DNA from: Burkholderia cepacia
GTDB taxonomy: Bacteria > Pseudomonadota > Gammaproteobacteria > Burkholderiales > Burkholderiaceae
Length of the DNA: 64,000 bases
Direction: 5' to 3'
Assembly: GCF_029962485.1 (NCBI RefSeq)
Contig: NZ_CP073638.1
Location: forward strand, 2,480,001-2,544,000
Shown here: piece by piece, positions 8,001 to 16,843 of the stretch
How the letters are laid out: every line of letters begins with the position of its first letter
Numbering within the stretch: the stretch's first letter is position 1
Notes under the pieces: generated by a model
The model's database searches: none
Told to the model about the DNA's origin: nothing
Seen by the model: the letters and a program-made list of their open reading frames with translations, nothing else
Translations under genes and position numbers: made by a program

Positions 8001-9404
8001 TTACACGAGCCCCGTCGTGTAGTACACGGCGATCACGAAGAACACGGCGAGCGTCTTGATGACGGTGACCGCGAAGATGTCGCGATACGACTCGCGGTGC
8101 GTGAGGCCGGTGACCGCGAGCAGCGTGATGACCGCACCGTTGTGCGGCAGCGTGTCCATGCCGCCGCTGGCCATCGCGACGACCCGGTGCAGTACGTCCA
8201 TCGGAATGTTGGCGGCCTGTGCGCCCTTGATGAACAGGTCCGACATCGCGGCGAGCGCGATGCTCATGCCGCCCGACGCGGAACCCGTGATGCCGGCGAG
8301 CGAGCTGACCGACACGGCTGCGTTGACGAGCGGGTTCGGGATGCTCTTCAGCGCATCGCTGACGACGAGGAAGCCCGGCAGCGCGGCGATCACGCCGCCG
8401 AAGCCGTATTCCGACGCGGTGTTCATCGCGGCAAGCAGCGCGCCGCCGACGGCGGCCTTCGAACCGGCGGCGAAGCGGTCGCTGACGCGCTTGAACGCGG
8501 TCAGCACGACCAGCACGATGCCGAGCAGCAGTGCGGCCTCGACCGACCAGATCGCGACGACGGTCTTGATCGACGCCGTGACCGGCGCATGCACGCCCGG
8601 CAGCACGTCCGGCGCGACCGTGTACGACGCGGCGCCGTACCACTGCGGGATCAGCTTCGTGAACGCGAAGTTCGACACGCCGACGAGGATCAGCGGCAGG
8701 ATCGCCAGTGCGGGATTCGGCAGCGACGTCGCCTCGACGCGCTCCGGCTCGTTGACGAGCGACGTGCCGTAGCCTTCGCCCTTCGCCATGGCCGAACGGC
8801 GGCGCCATTCGAGATACGTGAGGCCGACGACGATGATGAACAGCGAGCCGATCGTGCCGAGCGCGGGCGCGGCCCAGGCAGTCGTCTTGAAGAACGTGGT
8901 CGGGATGATGTTCTGGATCTGCGGCGTACCGGGCAGCGAATCCATCGTGAACGAGAACGCGCCGAGCGCGATTGCGCCGGGCATCAGCCGCTTCGGGATG
9001 TTGCTCTGGCGGTAGAGTTCGGCGGCGAACGGATAGACCGCGAACACCACGACGAACAGCGAGACGCCGCCATAGGTGAGCAGCGCGCACACCGCGACGA
9101 TCACCGCATTCGCGCGCGAGCGGCCGATGTAGCGGATCGCCGCATGGACGATCGACTCGGAGAACCCGGACAGTTCGATCACCTTGCCGAACACGGCGCC
9201 GAGCATGAAGACCGGGAAATACAGTTTGACGAAGCCGACCATCTTCTCCATGAAGATGCCGGAGAAGACCGGTGCGACGGCGGCGGGTTCGGTCAGGAGC
9301 ACCGCGCCGAGCGCGGCGATGGGCGCGAACAGGATCACGCTGTAGCCGCGATACGCGGCGAACATCAGGAACGCCAGCGCGGCGAGGACGATCACGAAAG
9401 ACAA
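8001..9404 (-). CDS. GntP-family organic-acid permease
   Basis: 467 aa with about twelve hydrophobic segments. The region MDSLPGTPQIQNIIPTTFF and the Gly-rich TGSASGGMSIAL segment match the gluconate:H+ symporter (GntP) superfamily, which carries gluconate and other hydroxy acids into the cell. The substrate cannot be fixed from the sequence. The gene is transcribed divergently from a sigma-54 activator and has its own -24/-12 promoter, so it is very likely that activator's target. SD-like GGAG precedes the ATG. Confidence 0.85.
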   Translation of the reverse strand: MSFVIVLAALAFLMFAAYRGYSVILFAPIAALGAVLLTEPAAVAPVFSGIFMEKMVGFVKLYFPVFMLGAVFGKVIELSGFSESIVHAAIRYIGRSRANAVIVAVCALLTYGGVSLFVVVFAVYPFAAELYRQSNIPKRLMPGAIALGAFSFTMDSLPGTPQIQNIIPTTFFKTTAWAAPALGTIGSLFIIVVGLTYLEWRRRSAMAKGEGYGTSLVNEPERVEATSLPNPALAILPLILVGVSNFAFTKLIPQWYGAASYTVAPDVLPGVHAPVTASIKTVVAIWSVEAALLLGIVLVVLTAFKRVSDRFAAGSKAAVGGALLAAMNTASEYGFGGVIAALPGFLVVSDALKSIPNPLVNAAVSVSSLAGITGSASGGMSIALAAMSDLFIKGAQAANIPMDVLHRVVAMASGGMDTLPHNGAVITLLAVTGLTHRESYRDIFAVTVIKTLAVFFVIAVYYTTGLV

Positions 9405-9470
9405 GGGAGTCTCCTAATGGCTTTGGTTGTTGTTCGATCGCGCGATGCGCCGCGGACCGGCTCAGGTTCG

Positions 9471-9486
9471 TGCAGGTTTCGTGCCA
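9471..9486 (-). promoter_or_regulatory. Sigma-54 (-24/-12) promoter of the GntP permease
   Basis: The minus strand reads TGGCACG-AAAC-CTGCA, one base off the consensus TGGCACG-N4-TTGCA with correct GG-to-GC spacing. It lies about 67 bp before the permease start, between that gene and a sigma-54 activator gene. Confidence 0.8.
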
Positions 9487-9570
9487 TCGGCCGGATTGCG
9501 CCGCCGGACATGGGTCCGCCGGAGGCTGGCGGGCCCGCGCCGGCCTATGTCTGACGATTCTATATAAAAC

Positions 9571-9687
9571 GTCTCCATCGGGAGACGAAATGGCCGTCCG
9601 GCCGGCCCGTGAAATCGGGCAGGTCTTTCCCGGACAACGCCTTGCGGCGTGTCTCCAGAGTGAGATAATCCGTCTCGTTCCGGAGAC
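9571..9687. promoter_or_regulatory. Three enhancer boxes GTCTC-N6-GAGAC for the sigma-54 activator
   Basis: Copies lie at 9571-9586 (GTCTCCATCGGGAGAC, perfect), 9651-9666 (GTCTCCAGAGTGAGAT, one arm base off) and 9672-9687 (GTCTCGTTCCGGAGAC, perfect). The last two are 21 bp apart, two helical turns. The first is about 85 bp from the -24 element, a typical distance for an upstream activating sequence. They also overlap the activator's own leader, so autoregulation is possible. Confidence 0.7.
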
Positions 9688-9720
9688 ATCCGGTCGAAAA
9701 TACACGGAGACGAAGACACG

Positions 9721-11208
<1,488 letters not shown>

Positions 11209-11262
11209 GCCGATCGGCGATGCCGATCCGGCCGGACGTGAGGCATCGAACAGGAGATCACG

Positions 11263-11790
11263 ATGAAGCGGATCGGTATCGCAGGGTGGCTGACCATGTT
11301 GCTGGCGACTTCCGTGCTCGCGCAGTCCGGCGACGCCGACGCGCCGGAGGCGCGGCGCAACTGGTACAACGATCCGTTCGTCGCGTTGTCTCGGGACGTG
11401 GCCGAATGCCCACTGCCGCTTGGCCCGTGGATGACGCACGCCGAGATGACGGACGACGCGCATTACCGCGCCGAGCGCGGCACGACCTGCTGGCTCGCCC
11501 ACCGCTGCACGAAGCCGAACTCGTATATGTATGACGCGTCGATCGCCGATGCCGCGAAGGCGCATTTCGCCGGTTCGGATCGCCTGCGCGGCACGAGCCT
11601 GTGGATCACCGTGCAGCGACGTTTCATCTACGTCGAAGGGTGTGCGGAGACGGCGTTCGATCGCCAGGCGCTGCAGCGCGAATTCGAGGCGCTTCCGGAC
11701 GTCGAGCAGGTTTTCGTTCGCATCACCGACGATCCGCGCCGGAGCTTGCCGTACAAGGCGCGTGGGCAGCCGGACCGTGTGCCGAACTGA
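11263..11790 (+). CDS. Secreted protein with a BON-like domain
   Basis: 175 aa with a short signal peptide (MKRIGIAGWLTMLLATSVLA). Four Cys in the mature part (in AECP, TTCW, HRCT, EGCA) could form disulfides. The C-terminal half (SIADAAKAHFAGSDRLRG...IYVEGCAE...ALPDVEQVFVRI) follows the helix-strand-helix pattern of BON domains, which bind membranes in periplasmic proteins such as OsmY. It is preceded by AACAGGAGATCACG, a good SD. It follows the activator gene by 54 bp but is probably an independent gene. Confidence 0.6.
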   Translation: MKRIGIAGWLTMLLATSVLAQSGDADAPEARRNWYNDPFVALSRDVAECPLPLGPWMTHAEMTDDAHYRAERGTTCWLAHRCTKPNSYMYDASIADAAKAHFAGSDRLRGTSLWITVQRRFIYVEGCAETAFDRQALQREFEALPDVEQVFVRITDDPRRSLPYKARGQPDRVPN

Positions 11791-11851
11791 CGGGGGAAGG
11801 GCCGCGCATGGCATACTCGCGACATTCAAAAAAAGGTTGACGGGAAGAACA

Positions 11852-12124
11852 ATGAAACACATGCTTGCGTCGGTCTGTCGGCGGTCTCGGGCGGCCGCAT
11901 TGTTGGCTCTGGTTGCCGGGCTCGGCGGATGTGGCGGCAGCGCGCCGCTGTTCACTTCGGACGGGCGTCCGACGACGCAGGTGCAATGCACCGGCAGCGA
12001 CTGGAGCAATTGCACGGACAATGCCCGGGCGATGTGCAACGGGGATTTCGAAGTGATCCAGCAATCGACTGATGACGCTGTGCGAAATCTTCTCTTCGCA
12101 TGCAAGAAGAAAAGCGGCTATTGA
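11852..12124 (+). CDS. Small putative lipoprotein
   Basis: 90 aa. Basic start, hydrophobic AAALLALVAGLGG, then Cys at a lipobox-like GLGGC, so lipid anchoring is plausible. The mature part has four further Cys (VQCTGSDWSNCTDNARAMCNG, FACKK), suggesting two disulfides. No family recognised. SD ACGGGAAG lies before the ATG. It lies 61 bp after the BON-like gene and may share its transcript. Confidence 0.6.
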   Translation: MKHMLASVCRRSRAAALLALVAGLGGCGGSAPLFTSDGRPTTQVQCTGSDWSNCTDNARAMCNGDFEVIQQSTDDAVRNLLFACKKKSGY

Positions 12125-12227
12125 TCCTGGAATGACCGGCTGAGGAGACCACGTTCGGGCGAAGCGCTTTTTTGTTTGCTTGGTGTTACCTATTTTTCAC
12201 GAATAACACTCACGGAGTCCCATCCAT

Positions 12228-12530
12228 ATGGCGACCTACAGGCAACTGTCCGTACAGCTCGAACGGCTTCAGCAAAAGATCGACAAGGAACGTGAAAAGG
12301 CGATTGCCGACGCGATTGCCGAAATCCGCGCGAAAATCGAGGAATACGACATTACGCCGGAGGAACTCGGTTTTCGTCCGATAGGGTCCGCCGTCGCTGC
12401 CGCCGCGAAGCCGAAGCGGTCGCTGCCGCCGAAGTACCTGAATCCGAAGACCGGCGAAACGTGGAGTGGCCGCGGGCGGGCGCCGACCTGGCTTGGCAAG
12501 AATCGCGCGCGTTTCCTGATCAAGGACTGA
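12228..12530 (+). CDS. H-NS histone-like nucleoid protein
   Basis: 100 aa. Residues 1-50 are the coiled-coil oligomerisation region (YRQLSVQLERLQQKIDKEREKAIADAIAEIRAKIEEYDITPEELGF). A linker and the canonical C-terminal DNA-binding motif follow (RSLPPKYLNPKTGETWSGRGRAPTWL). The GRGR loop inserts into the minor groove of AT-rich DNA, so the protein should silence AT-rich or foreign genes. A strong intrinsic terminator follows at 12567. Between the stop and that terminator lies one copy of the CTCCCG-N6-CTCACC element, starting on the base after the stop. Confidence 0.95.
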   Translation: MATYRQLSVQLERLQQKIDKEREKAIADAIAEIRAKIEEYDITPEELGFRPIGSAVAAAAKPKRSLPPKYLNPKTGETWSGRGRAPTWLGKNRARFLIKD

Positions 12531-12553
12531 CTCCCGAAAATCCTCACCTTTGG
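12531..12553 (+). repeat. CTCCCG-N6-CTCACC element, copy A, in the H-NS 3' UTR
   Basis: CTCCCG AAAATC CTCACC TTTGG starts on the first base after the H-NS stop codon and precedes its terminator, so it is transcribed in the mRNA. The same unit recurs at 12832-12876 and twelve times, in the matching sense orientation, after the second H-NS-like gene. Confidence 0.75.
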
Positions 12554-12566
12554 TGTGCCGGCTGAC

Positions 12567-12606
12567 GGTGCGAATGGCCATGCGGCCGTCGCACCGTTTT
12601 GTTTTT
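12567..12606 (+). terminator. Intrinsic terminator of the H-NS gene
   Basis: GGTGCGA pairs with TCGCACC, an inner GGCC/GGCC stem extends it, and the T-rich tail GTTTTGTTTTT follows immediately. This is the clearest Rho-independent terminator in the window. Confidence 0.85.
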
Positions 12607-12677
12607 GCGCAGTCGCCGGGTGATTTTCCCTGGCGAATGGATGCGCAATGCCGCGCAATTAACGGATCCCGTTTTGC

Positions 12678-12715
12678 GAATTCGCCGCGATTCGGCCGTA
12701 TATCGCGGCGAATTC
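12678..12715. repeat. Perfect inverted repeat, 14-bp arms
   Basis: GAATTCGCCGCGAT at 12678-12691 and its exact reverse complement at 12702-12715 flank a 10-nt loop. It lies about 70 bp beyond the H-NS terminator and inside the stretch bounded by the CTCCCG-CTCACC elements. It could be a hairpin in a small RNA or a protein binding site. Confidence 0.6.
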
Positions 12716-12831
12716 CCGTAAACAAACGTGCAATTACGCCGCGCATGCGCATTGGCATTCGCGATTTTCGCGGTGCATGCGTGCCGTGGATTCTCATCAC
12801 CTTTCGCGTGTTCGCGTACTGCGTCGTGCAA

Positions 12832-12876
12832 ATCCCGTAGATACTCACCATGGCTCCTGTAAATCCTCACCTTTGA
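12832..12876 (+). repeat. CTCCCG-N6-CTCACC element, copies B and C in tandem
   Basis: Copy B is TCCCG TAGATA CTCACC ATGG; copy C is CTCCTG TAAATC CTCACC TTTGA. They are adjacent with a 22-bp step. Copies A and C share the exact 15-mer AAATCCTCACCTTTG and the same orientation, with about 300 bp between them. Confidence 0.7.
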
Positions 12877-13102
12877 GGAAGCGGCCGCCGCGTCGTGCGG
12901 CGTTGTCTGCACCGTGCGGCGATGCGTTGCCGCGTGTGTTGCCGATCCATGGTGCGGGCGTTGACGCTTGTCGAATAGTCAGCCGTTCGGCATATAGGCA
13001 GCCGCATGCGCTTCGCCTATGCTTGGGGTTCGCGTCGATCGGCGCACGGCCTCTCGGGCCGGATGCCGATCGTGTCGTCTTTCGTCACCGCAGGGAGCCG
13101 AT

Positions 13103-15460
13103 GTGACCGTTCGCCATCTCGATGCGTTGTTCCAGCCCAAGTCCGTTGCAGTCGTCGGCGCGTCGTCGCGTGCGGGCAGTATCGGCGCGATGGTGTGGTC
13201 GCGCGTGCTCGACGGCGCATTCCAGGGGCCCGTGTGGCCCGTCAACCCGAAGTATCGCGAGTTGAACGAGCATGCGGTCGTGTCGGACGTCGACCGGCTG
13301 CCCGCGGCGCCGTCGGTTGCCGTGATCTGCACGCCGCCCGCAACCTGGGCCGGCATCGTGCGCAAGCTCGGTGAGCTCGGCACGCGCGTCGCGGTGATCG
13401 TCGGCGAGGCGCGCACGGATGCCGATCGCGCCGCGGTCGATCGCACGCTGAAGGCGGCGAAGCCGTTCGTGCTCCGTATCGTCGGGCCCGGTAGCCTCGG
13501 TGTGTTGTCTCCCGCGCGGCATGCGCATTTCGGTGCGCCGGCGTATACGGCGCGATCGGGCGGCGTCGCGTGGGTGTCGCAATCGAATGCGCTGACGAAC
13601 GCGGTGCTCGGCTGGGCCGATGCGCGCGGCCTCGGCTTTTCGCATGTCGTCGCGCTCGGCAGCGAGTCCGACGTCGATGCGGGCGACGTGCTCGATTATC
13701 TGGCGAGCGATCCCGGCACGCGCGCGATCCTGCTCGAACTCGATACCGTGCGCGCCGCGCGCAAGTTCATGTCGGCCGCGCGTGCGGCTGCGCGCAACAA
13801 GCCGGTCCTCGCGTTGCGCACCGGGCGTGCCGATCCCGGCGATGCACTCTATACGGCGGCGTTCCAGCGCGCGGGCATGGTGCGTGTCGATGCGCTCGAC
13901 GATCTGCTCGACGAGATCGAGACGCTGGGCGTCGGCCGCGTTACCGCGCGTGGCGCGGCGACGCTCGTCACCAGCGATGCCGGTGTCGCGAAGCTGGCGG
14001 TCGATGCGGTCGCGGAGGTACGCGTCGCGCTGGCCGACTGGTCGCCGGCGGCAACGTCGGCCGTGTCGGCCGCGCTGCCGCATCTCGCGGCGCCCGGCAA
14101 TCCGCTGACGCTGGGCGACGATGCACGCCCCGAGCACTTTGCCGCGGCGATCAAGGCGCTTGCGCCGTTCCCGCAAACGGGCGCGCTGTTCGTCGTCCAT
14201 TCGACATCCCACAGTGCGCCGGCCGAGTCGGTCGCGCGCACGCTGATCGACTCGCGGCAGTACGCGCATCGCGGCATCCTCGCGTGCTTCTTCGGTGCGG
14301 TCGACGCGGCCACGCGCGATGCGCTGCACGCGAACGGCATTCCGGTTCATACGACACCGCAGCGGCTCGCGCGCGCGTATGCACGTCTCGTCGACTACAA
14401 CCTCGGGCGGCAACTGCTGATGCAGACGCCCGAAGGCACGCCGCCGCAGCCGGCCGAATGCGTCGCGTCCGCGCAGGCGGAGGCACGCCGAATGGTCGAA
14501 ACCGGCCAGCATGAACTGGCCGGCGACGCCGCATTGCGCTGGCTTGCCCATTTCGGTTTGCATGGCGAGCAGGCTGCCGAGCCGGTCGGCAAGAAAGTCG
14601 TCGATGTCACGGTCGACATGTACGACGATTCGAACTTCGGTCCGGTGTTTCGCTATGCCGTACCCCCTGCGGACGGCGTCTCGGCGCCATTCGTCGTCTA
14701 CGGCCTGCCGCCGTTGAATACCGTGCTCGCGCGCGCGGTGATGGAGCGCTCGCCATATGCGCGCAGCACACCCGTCGAGCCGACGCTCGACGCGTTGACG
14801 GCGTTGTCGCAGGTCGTGTGCGACGTGCGCGAAGTCGTCGCGCTGTCGGTCACGCTGCGCGTGCTGTCCGATGGCGCGCGCGTGATCGCGCCACGCATCA
14901 CGCTGGCCACGGGTCGCAGCCGGCTCGCGATCATGCCGTATCCGCGGCACCTCGAACAGACGCTCGAGTGGCGCGGTGAGACGGTGACGATCCGCCCGAT
15001 CCGTCCGGAAGACGAGGCCGCGCACAACGAACTGCTCGGCGCGATGACGCCGGACGATTTGCGGATGCGTTTCTTCGGCGCGGTGCGCAGCTTCGATCAT
15101 TCGCAGGTGGCGCGCATGACGCAGATCGACTACGACCGTGAGATGGCTTTCATCGTGTCGTTCACCGATGTGTCGGGGCGTGACCACACGCTCGCGGTGG
15201 CGCGCGCGGTCGCCGATCCCGACAACGAGACAGCAGAGTTCGCGATCGCGGTACGCCCCGATCAGAAGGGCAAAGGGCTCGGCAGGCTGATGATGGCTCG
15301 CATCATCGACTACGCGCGCTCGCGCGGAACCGCCTGGATGATCGGCGAGGCGCTGCGCGAGAACTCGGCGATGATCTCGCTCGCGAAGTCGTGCGGTTTT
15401 GCGGTGTCGACGACGGAGGAGCCTGGCGTTGTGGGCTTCAGGATGAAGTTGCAGCCGTAG
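13103..15460 (+). CDS. Pat-type protein: acyl-CoA synthetase (NDP-forming)-like domains plus GNAT
   Basis: 785 aa, GTG start chosen for its SD (CAGGGAG, 5 nt away) and because CoA-binding homology begins there (FQPKSVAVVGASSRAGSIG). A CoA-binding Rossmann domain is followed by succinyl-CoA-ligase-like domains (LRIVGPGSLGVLSP; WVSQSNALTNAVLGWAD) and a shortened ATP-grasp-like part. Residues about 625-785 are a GNAT acetyltransferase (VTIRPIRPEDEAAHNEL; RPDQKGKGLGRLMMARIIDYAR). Proteins of this layout, such as Salmonella Pat, acetylate lysines of central-metabolism enzymes including acetyl-CoA synthetase. It is about 100 residues shorter than enteric Pat, mostly in the ATP-grasp region, which is often catalytically inactive. 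Confidence 0.85.
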   Translation: MTVRHLDALFQPKSVAVVGASSRAGSIGAMVWSRVLDGAFQGPVWPVNPKYRELNEHAVVSDVDRLPAAPSVAVICTPPATWAGIVRKLGELGTRVAVIVGEARTDADRAAVDRTLKAAKPFVLRIVGPGSLGVLSPARHAHFGAPAYTARSGGVAWVSQSNALTNAVLGWADARGLGFSHVVALGSESDVDAGDVLDYLASDPGTRAILLELDTVRAARKFMSAARAAARNKPVLALRTGRADPGDALYTAAFQRAGMVRVDALDDLLDEIETLGVGRVTARGAATLVTSDAGVAKLAVDAVAEVRVALADWSPAATSAVSAALPHLAAPGNPLTLGDDARPEHFAAAIKALAPFPQTGALFVVHSTSHSAPAESVARTLIDSRQYAHRGILACFFGAVDAATRDALHANGIPVHTTPQRLARAYARLVDYNLGRQLLMQTPEGTPPQPAECVASAQAEARRMVETGQHELAGDAALRWLAHFGLHGEQAAEPVGKKVVDVTVDMYDDSNFGPVFRYAVPPADGVSAPFVVYGLPPLNTVLARAVMERSPYARSTPVEPTLDALTALSQVVCDVREVVALSVTLRVLSDGARVIAPRITLATGRSRLAIMPYPRHLEQTLEWRGETVTIRPIRPEDEAAHNELLGAMTPDDLRMRFFGAVRSFDHSQVARMTQIDYDREMAFIVSFTDVSGRDHTLAVARAVADPDNETAEFAIAVRPDQKGKGLGRLMMARIIDYARSRGTAWMIGEALRENSAMISLAKSCGFAVSTTEEPGVVGFRMKLQP

Positions 15461-15742
15461 CGTTGGCCGGCTGCGCGAAGCCGGGAGGCATCGGTATGCA
15501 GGTGGATGTCTCCTGCCATTCGCCGTGTTGCGAACGTATTCGTTCAGGAATGCAAAGTATTGGAGCGGGTTTCTGGATGAGGCCCGCGAAACGTATCGAC
15601 TCAGTTTGTCACGCTGGTCCAGACCGTGTCCGAAGGGGCTTGCCGATCGCCGCATTACCTCTCCACGCGGCCGTTTTACGCGATGTGTTCAAGCGTTTTG
15701 CGCACCGCATTCTGGCCTCGCCAATTCGGATCGACCGTAAAG
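15461..15742. other. Spacer between the Pat-like gene and the 23-bp repeat array
   Basis: 282 bp. A 71-codon frame at 15525-15740 looks weakly protein-like (RNAKYWSGFLDEARETY), but has no SD and no family I recognise, so I do not call it. Otherwise nothing is seen. Confidence 0.4.
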
Positions 15743-16018
15743 GTGAGATTTTTCGGGAGCTGCAAGTGAGTGTTTACGGGAACGTGTGGTGAGCTGATAC
15801 GGGCACGTGTGGTGAGCCTTCCCGGGAGCGGCCGGTGAGCCCCTGCGGGAGCCGCTGGTGAGCCTTTCCAGGACACATCGGTGAGCGCTTGCGGGAGCAT
15901 CCGGTGAGGACATTCGGGAGGCGTTGGTGAGCGTCTCCGGGAGCTTGAGGTGAGCTTGTTCGGGAGGTGTCGGTGAGCGCTTTCGGGAGGCTGAGGTGAG
16001 ACTTTTCGGGAGCAGGCG
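15743..16018 (-). repeat. Twelve-unit tandem array, period exactly 23 bp, CTCCCG-N6-CTCACC
   Basis: On the plus strand units start at 15743 and every 23 bp to 15996. Each reads GTGAG-N6-CGGGAG-N6; on the minus strand this is N6-CTCCCG-N6-CTCAC(C). GTGAG is invariant in 12 of 12 units, CGGG in 11 and CGGGAG in 9. The two hexamers between cores vary freely, though the central one is purine-rich in the sense direction. Since 23 is not a multiple of 3, this is not a protein repeat. The array lies downstream of the H-NS-like gene at 16106 in the same sense orientation as the copies after the other H-NS gene. Confidence 0.85.
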
Positions 16019-16072
16019 GAGGCACTGCTCCCGGGGGCGCAGCGCCAGTCAATGCGGGCGTCACGCCGGGGT

Positions 16073-16095
16073 TCGGGCACGCATGAACCGTGCCC
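16073..16095 (-). terminator. Hairpin just after the H-NS-like gene
   Basis: CGGGCACG and CGTGCCCG make a perfect 8-bp stem with a 7-nt loop, about 10 nt past the stop. No T-run follows, so read-through into the repeat array is possible. Confidence 0.45.
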
Positions 16096-16105
16096 GAGGC
16101 CCCAT

Positions 16106-16648
16106 TTACGCGGCGAGTTTCGACGCTGCGTCGTTCACCTGATCGCGCGAAATCGCGAGTTCCTCGAGGTGCGGATCGGCATAGACGGCGCCGGTTTCGC
16201 GCTCGAGGCGGGCGATCGTCAGCGCACAGCGTGCGGTGTCTTTCGGCATCGCGATGAAGCGCTTGACCGACTCGCCGGACGTGAATGCTTCGAACAGCGC
16301 GCCGCGCACGTCGTCCGGAAGCGTCTTGGTCCATTGGTACGGCTTGCCGTTGAACGTGATCGACGGCGGCAGCGTGCGTTCCTTCTTGGTCGCCGTGATG
16401 AGCCCGTAGGTGCGGGCCGCGTCGCCGATCTGTTCAGGCGAGAAGAGTTCGTCGGGCGTGATGTCGAACTGCTCGATGTAGTTTTCGATCGCCTGCATTG
16501 CGGCGGCACGATCGTCGCGCTTCTGCTGCGCGCGCGCGACGATATCGCGCAGCTCGTCCGCTTCGTCGGGCGTGATCGTGAAGCTTGCCTGCTTCTGCTG
16601 AAGTTCGGAGAAACGCTGGAATTCTTGATCGTTCAGAAGTTTGGCCAT
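16106..16648 (-). CDS. H-NS-like protein with altered DNA-binding motif and C-terminal extension
   Basis: 180 aa. Residues about 15-75 are charged helices ending AMQAIENYIEQFDITPDELF, matching the AEIRAKIEEYDITPEELGF region of the canonical H-NS protein at 12228. The next segment ERTLPPSITFNGKPYQW aligns with the start of the H-NS DNA-binding domain (RSLPPKYLNPKTGETW). The minor-groove GRGR is replaced by TKTLPDD, and about 75 further residues follow. It may therefore modulate or antagonise H-NS, or bind DNA differently; that is inference. Met at 16648 is used; ATG at 16657 is an alternative. The 12-unit array lies downstream. Confidence 0.65.
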   Translation of the reverse strand: MAKLLNDQEFQRFSELQQKQASFTITPDEADELRDIVARAQQKRDDRAAAMQAIENYIEQFDITPDELFSPEQIGDAARTYGLITATKKERTLPPSITFNGKPYQWTKTLPDDVRGALFEAFTSGESVKRFIAMPKDTARCALTIARLERETGAVYADPHLEELAISRDQVNDAASKLAA

Positions 16649-16788
16649 GACATCCATCGGACACGACGGCCGCGACAACCGGCCGTCGTAGTTTTTGAGA
16701 GGGCCGCTATTTTAGCGTAGCGCCGCGGGCGCACGATATGGCACCGCATATGCGTACCGCGCGGGCATCGCACGAGCATCGCGGGCAA

Positions 16789-16818
16789 CCGGGGGCGGCG
16801 GCGCTGCGCCGCCCCCGG
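16789..16818 (-). terminator. Terminator hairpin of the IclR-type gene
   Basis: CCGGGGGCGGCG and CGCCGCCCCCGG form a perfect 12-bp GC stem with a 6-nt loop, 25 bp past the stop of the gene at 16844. Confidence 0.6.
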
Positions 16819-16843
16819 TGTGCTTCGTGGAGGAATCTGCCGG

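Larger units (their letters stand above)
12531..13102. other. Intergenic region after the H-NS gene
   Basis: 572 bp, AT-richer than its surroundings in the middle. It holds element copy A, the H-NS terminator, a perfect 14-bp-arm inverted repeat (12678-12715), element copies B and C, and the leader of the Pat-like gene. I see no protein-coding gene. Confidence 0.5.

Noticed and set aside
15525..15740. Short ORF before the array
   Set aside because: No SD, no recognisable family; the coding character is too weak to call.
15743..16018. CRISPR array
   Set aside because: The unit is only 23 bp with no constant long repeat and 6-nt variable gaps; no cas gene is present.
15774..16334. Repeat protein encoded by the 23-bp array
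   Set aside because: A period of 23 is not a multiple of 3, so the frame changes every unit; the open frame is accidental.
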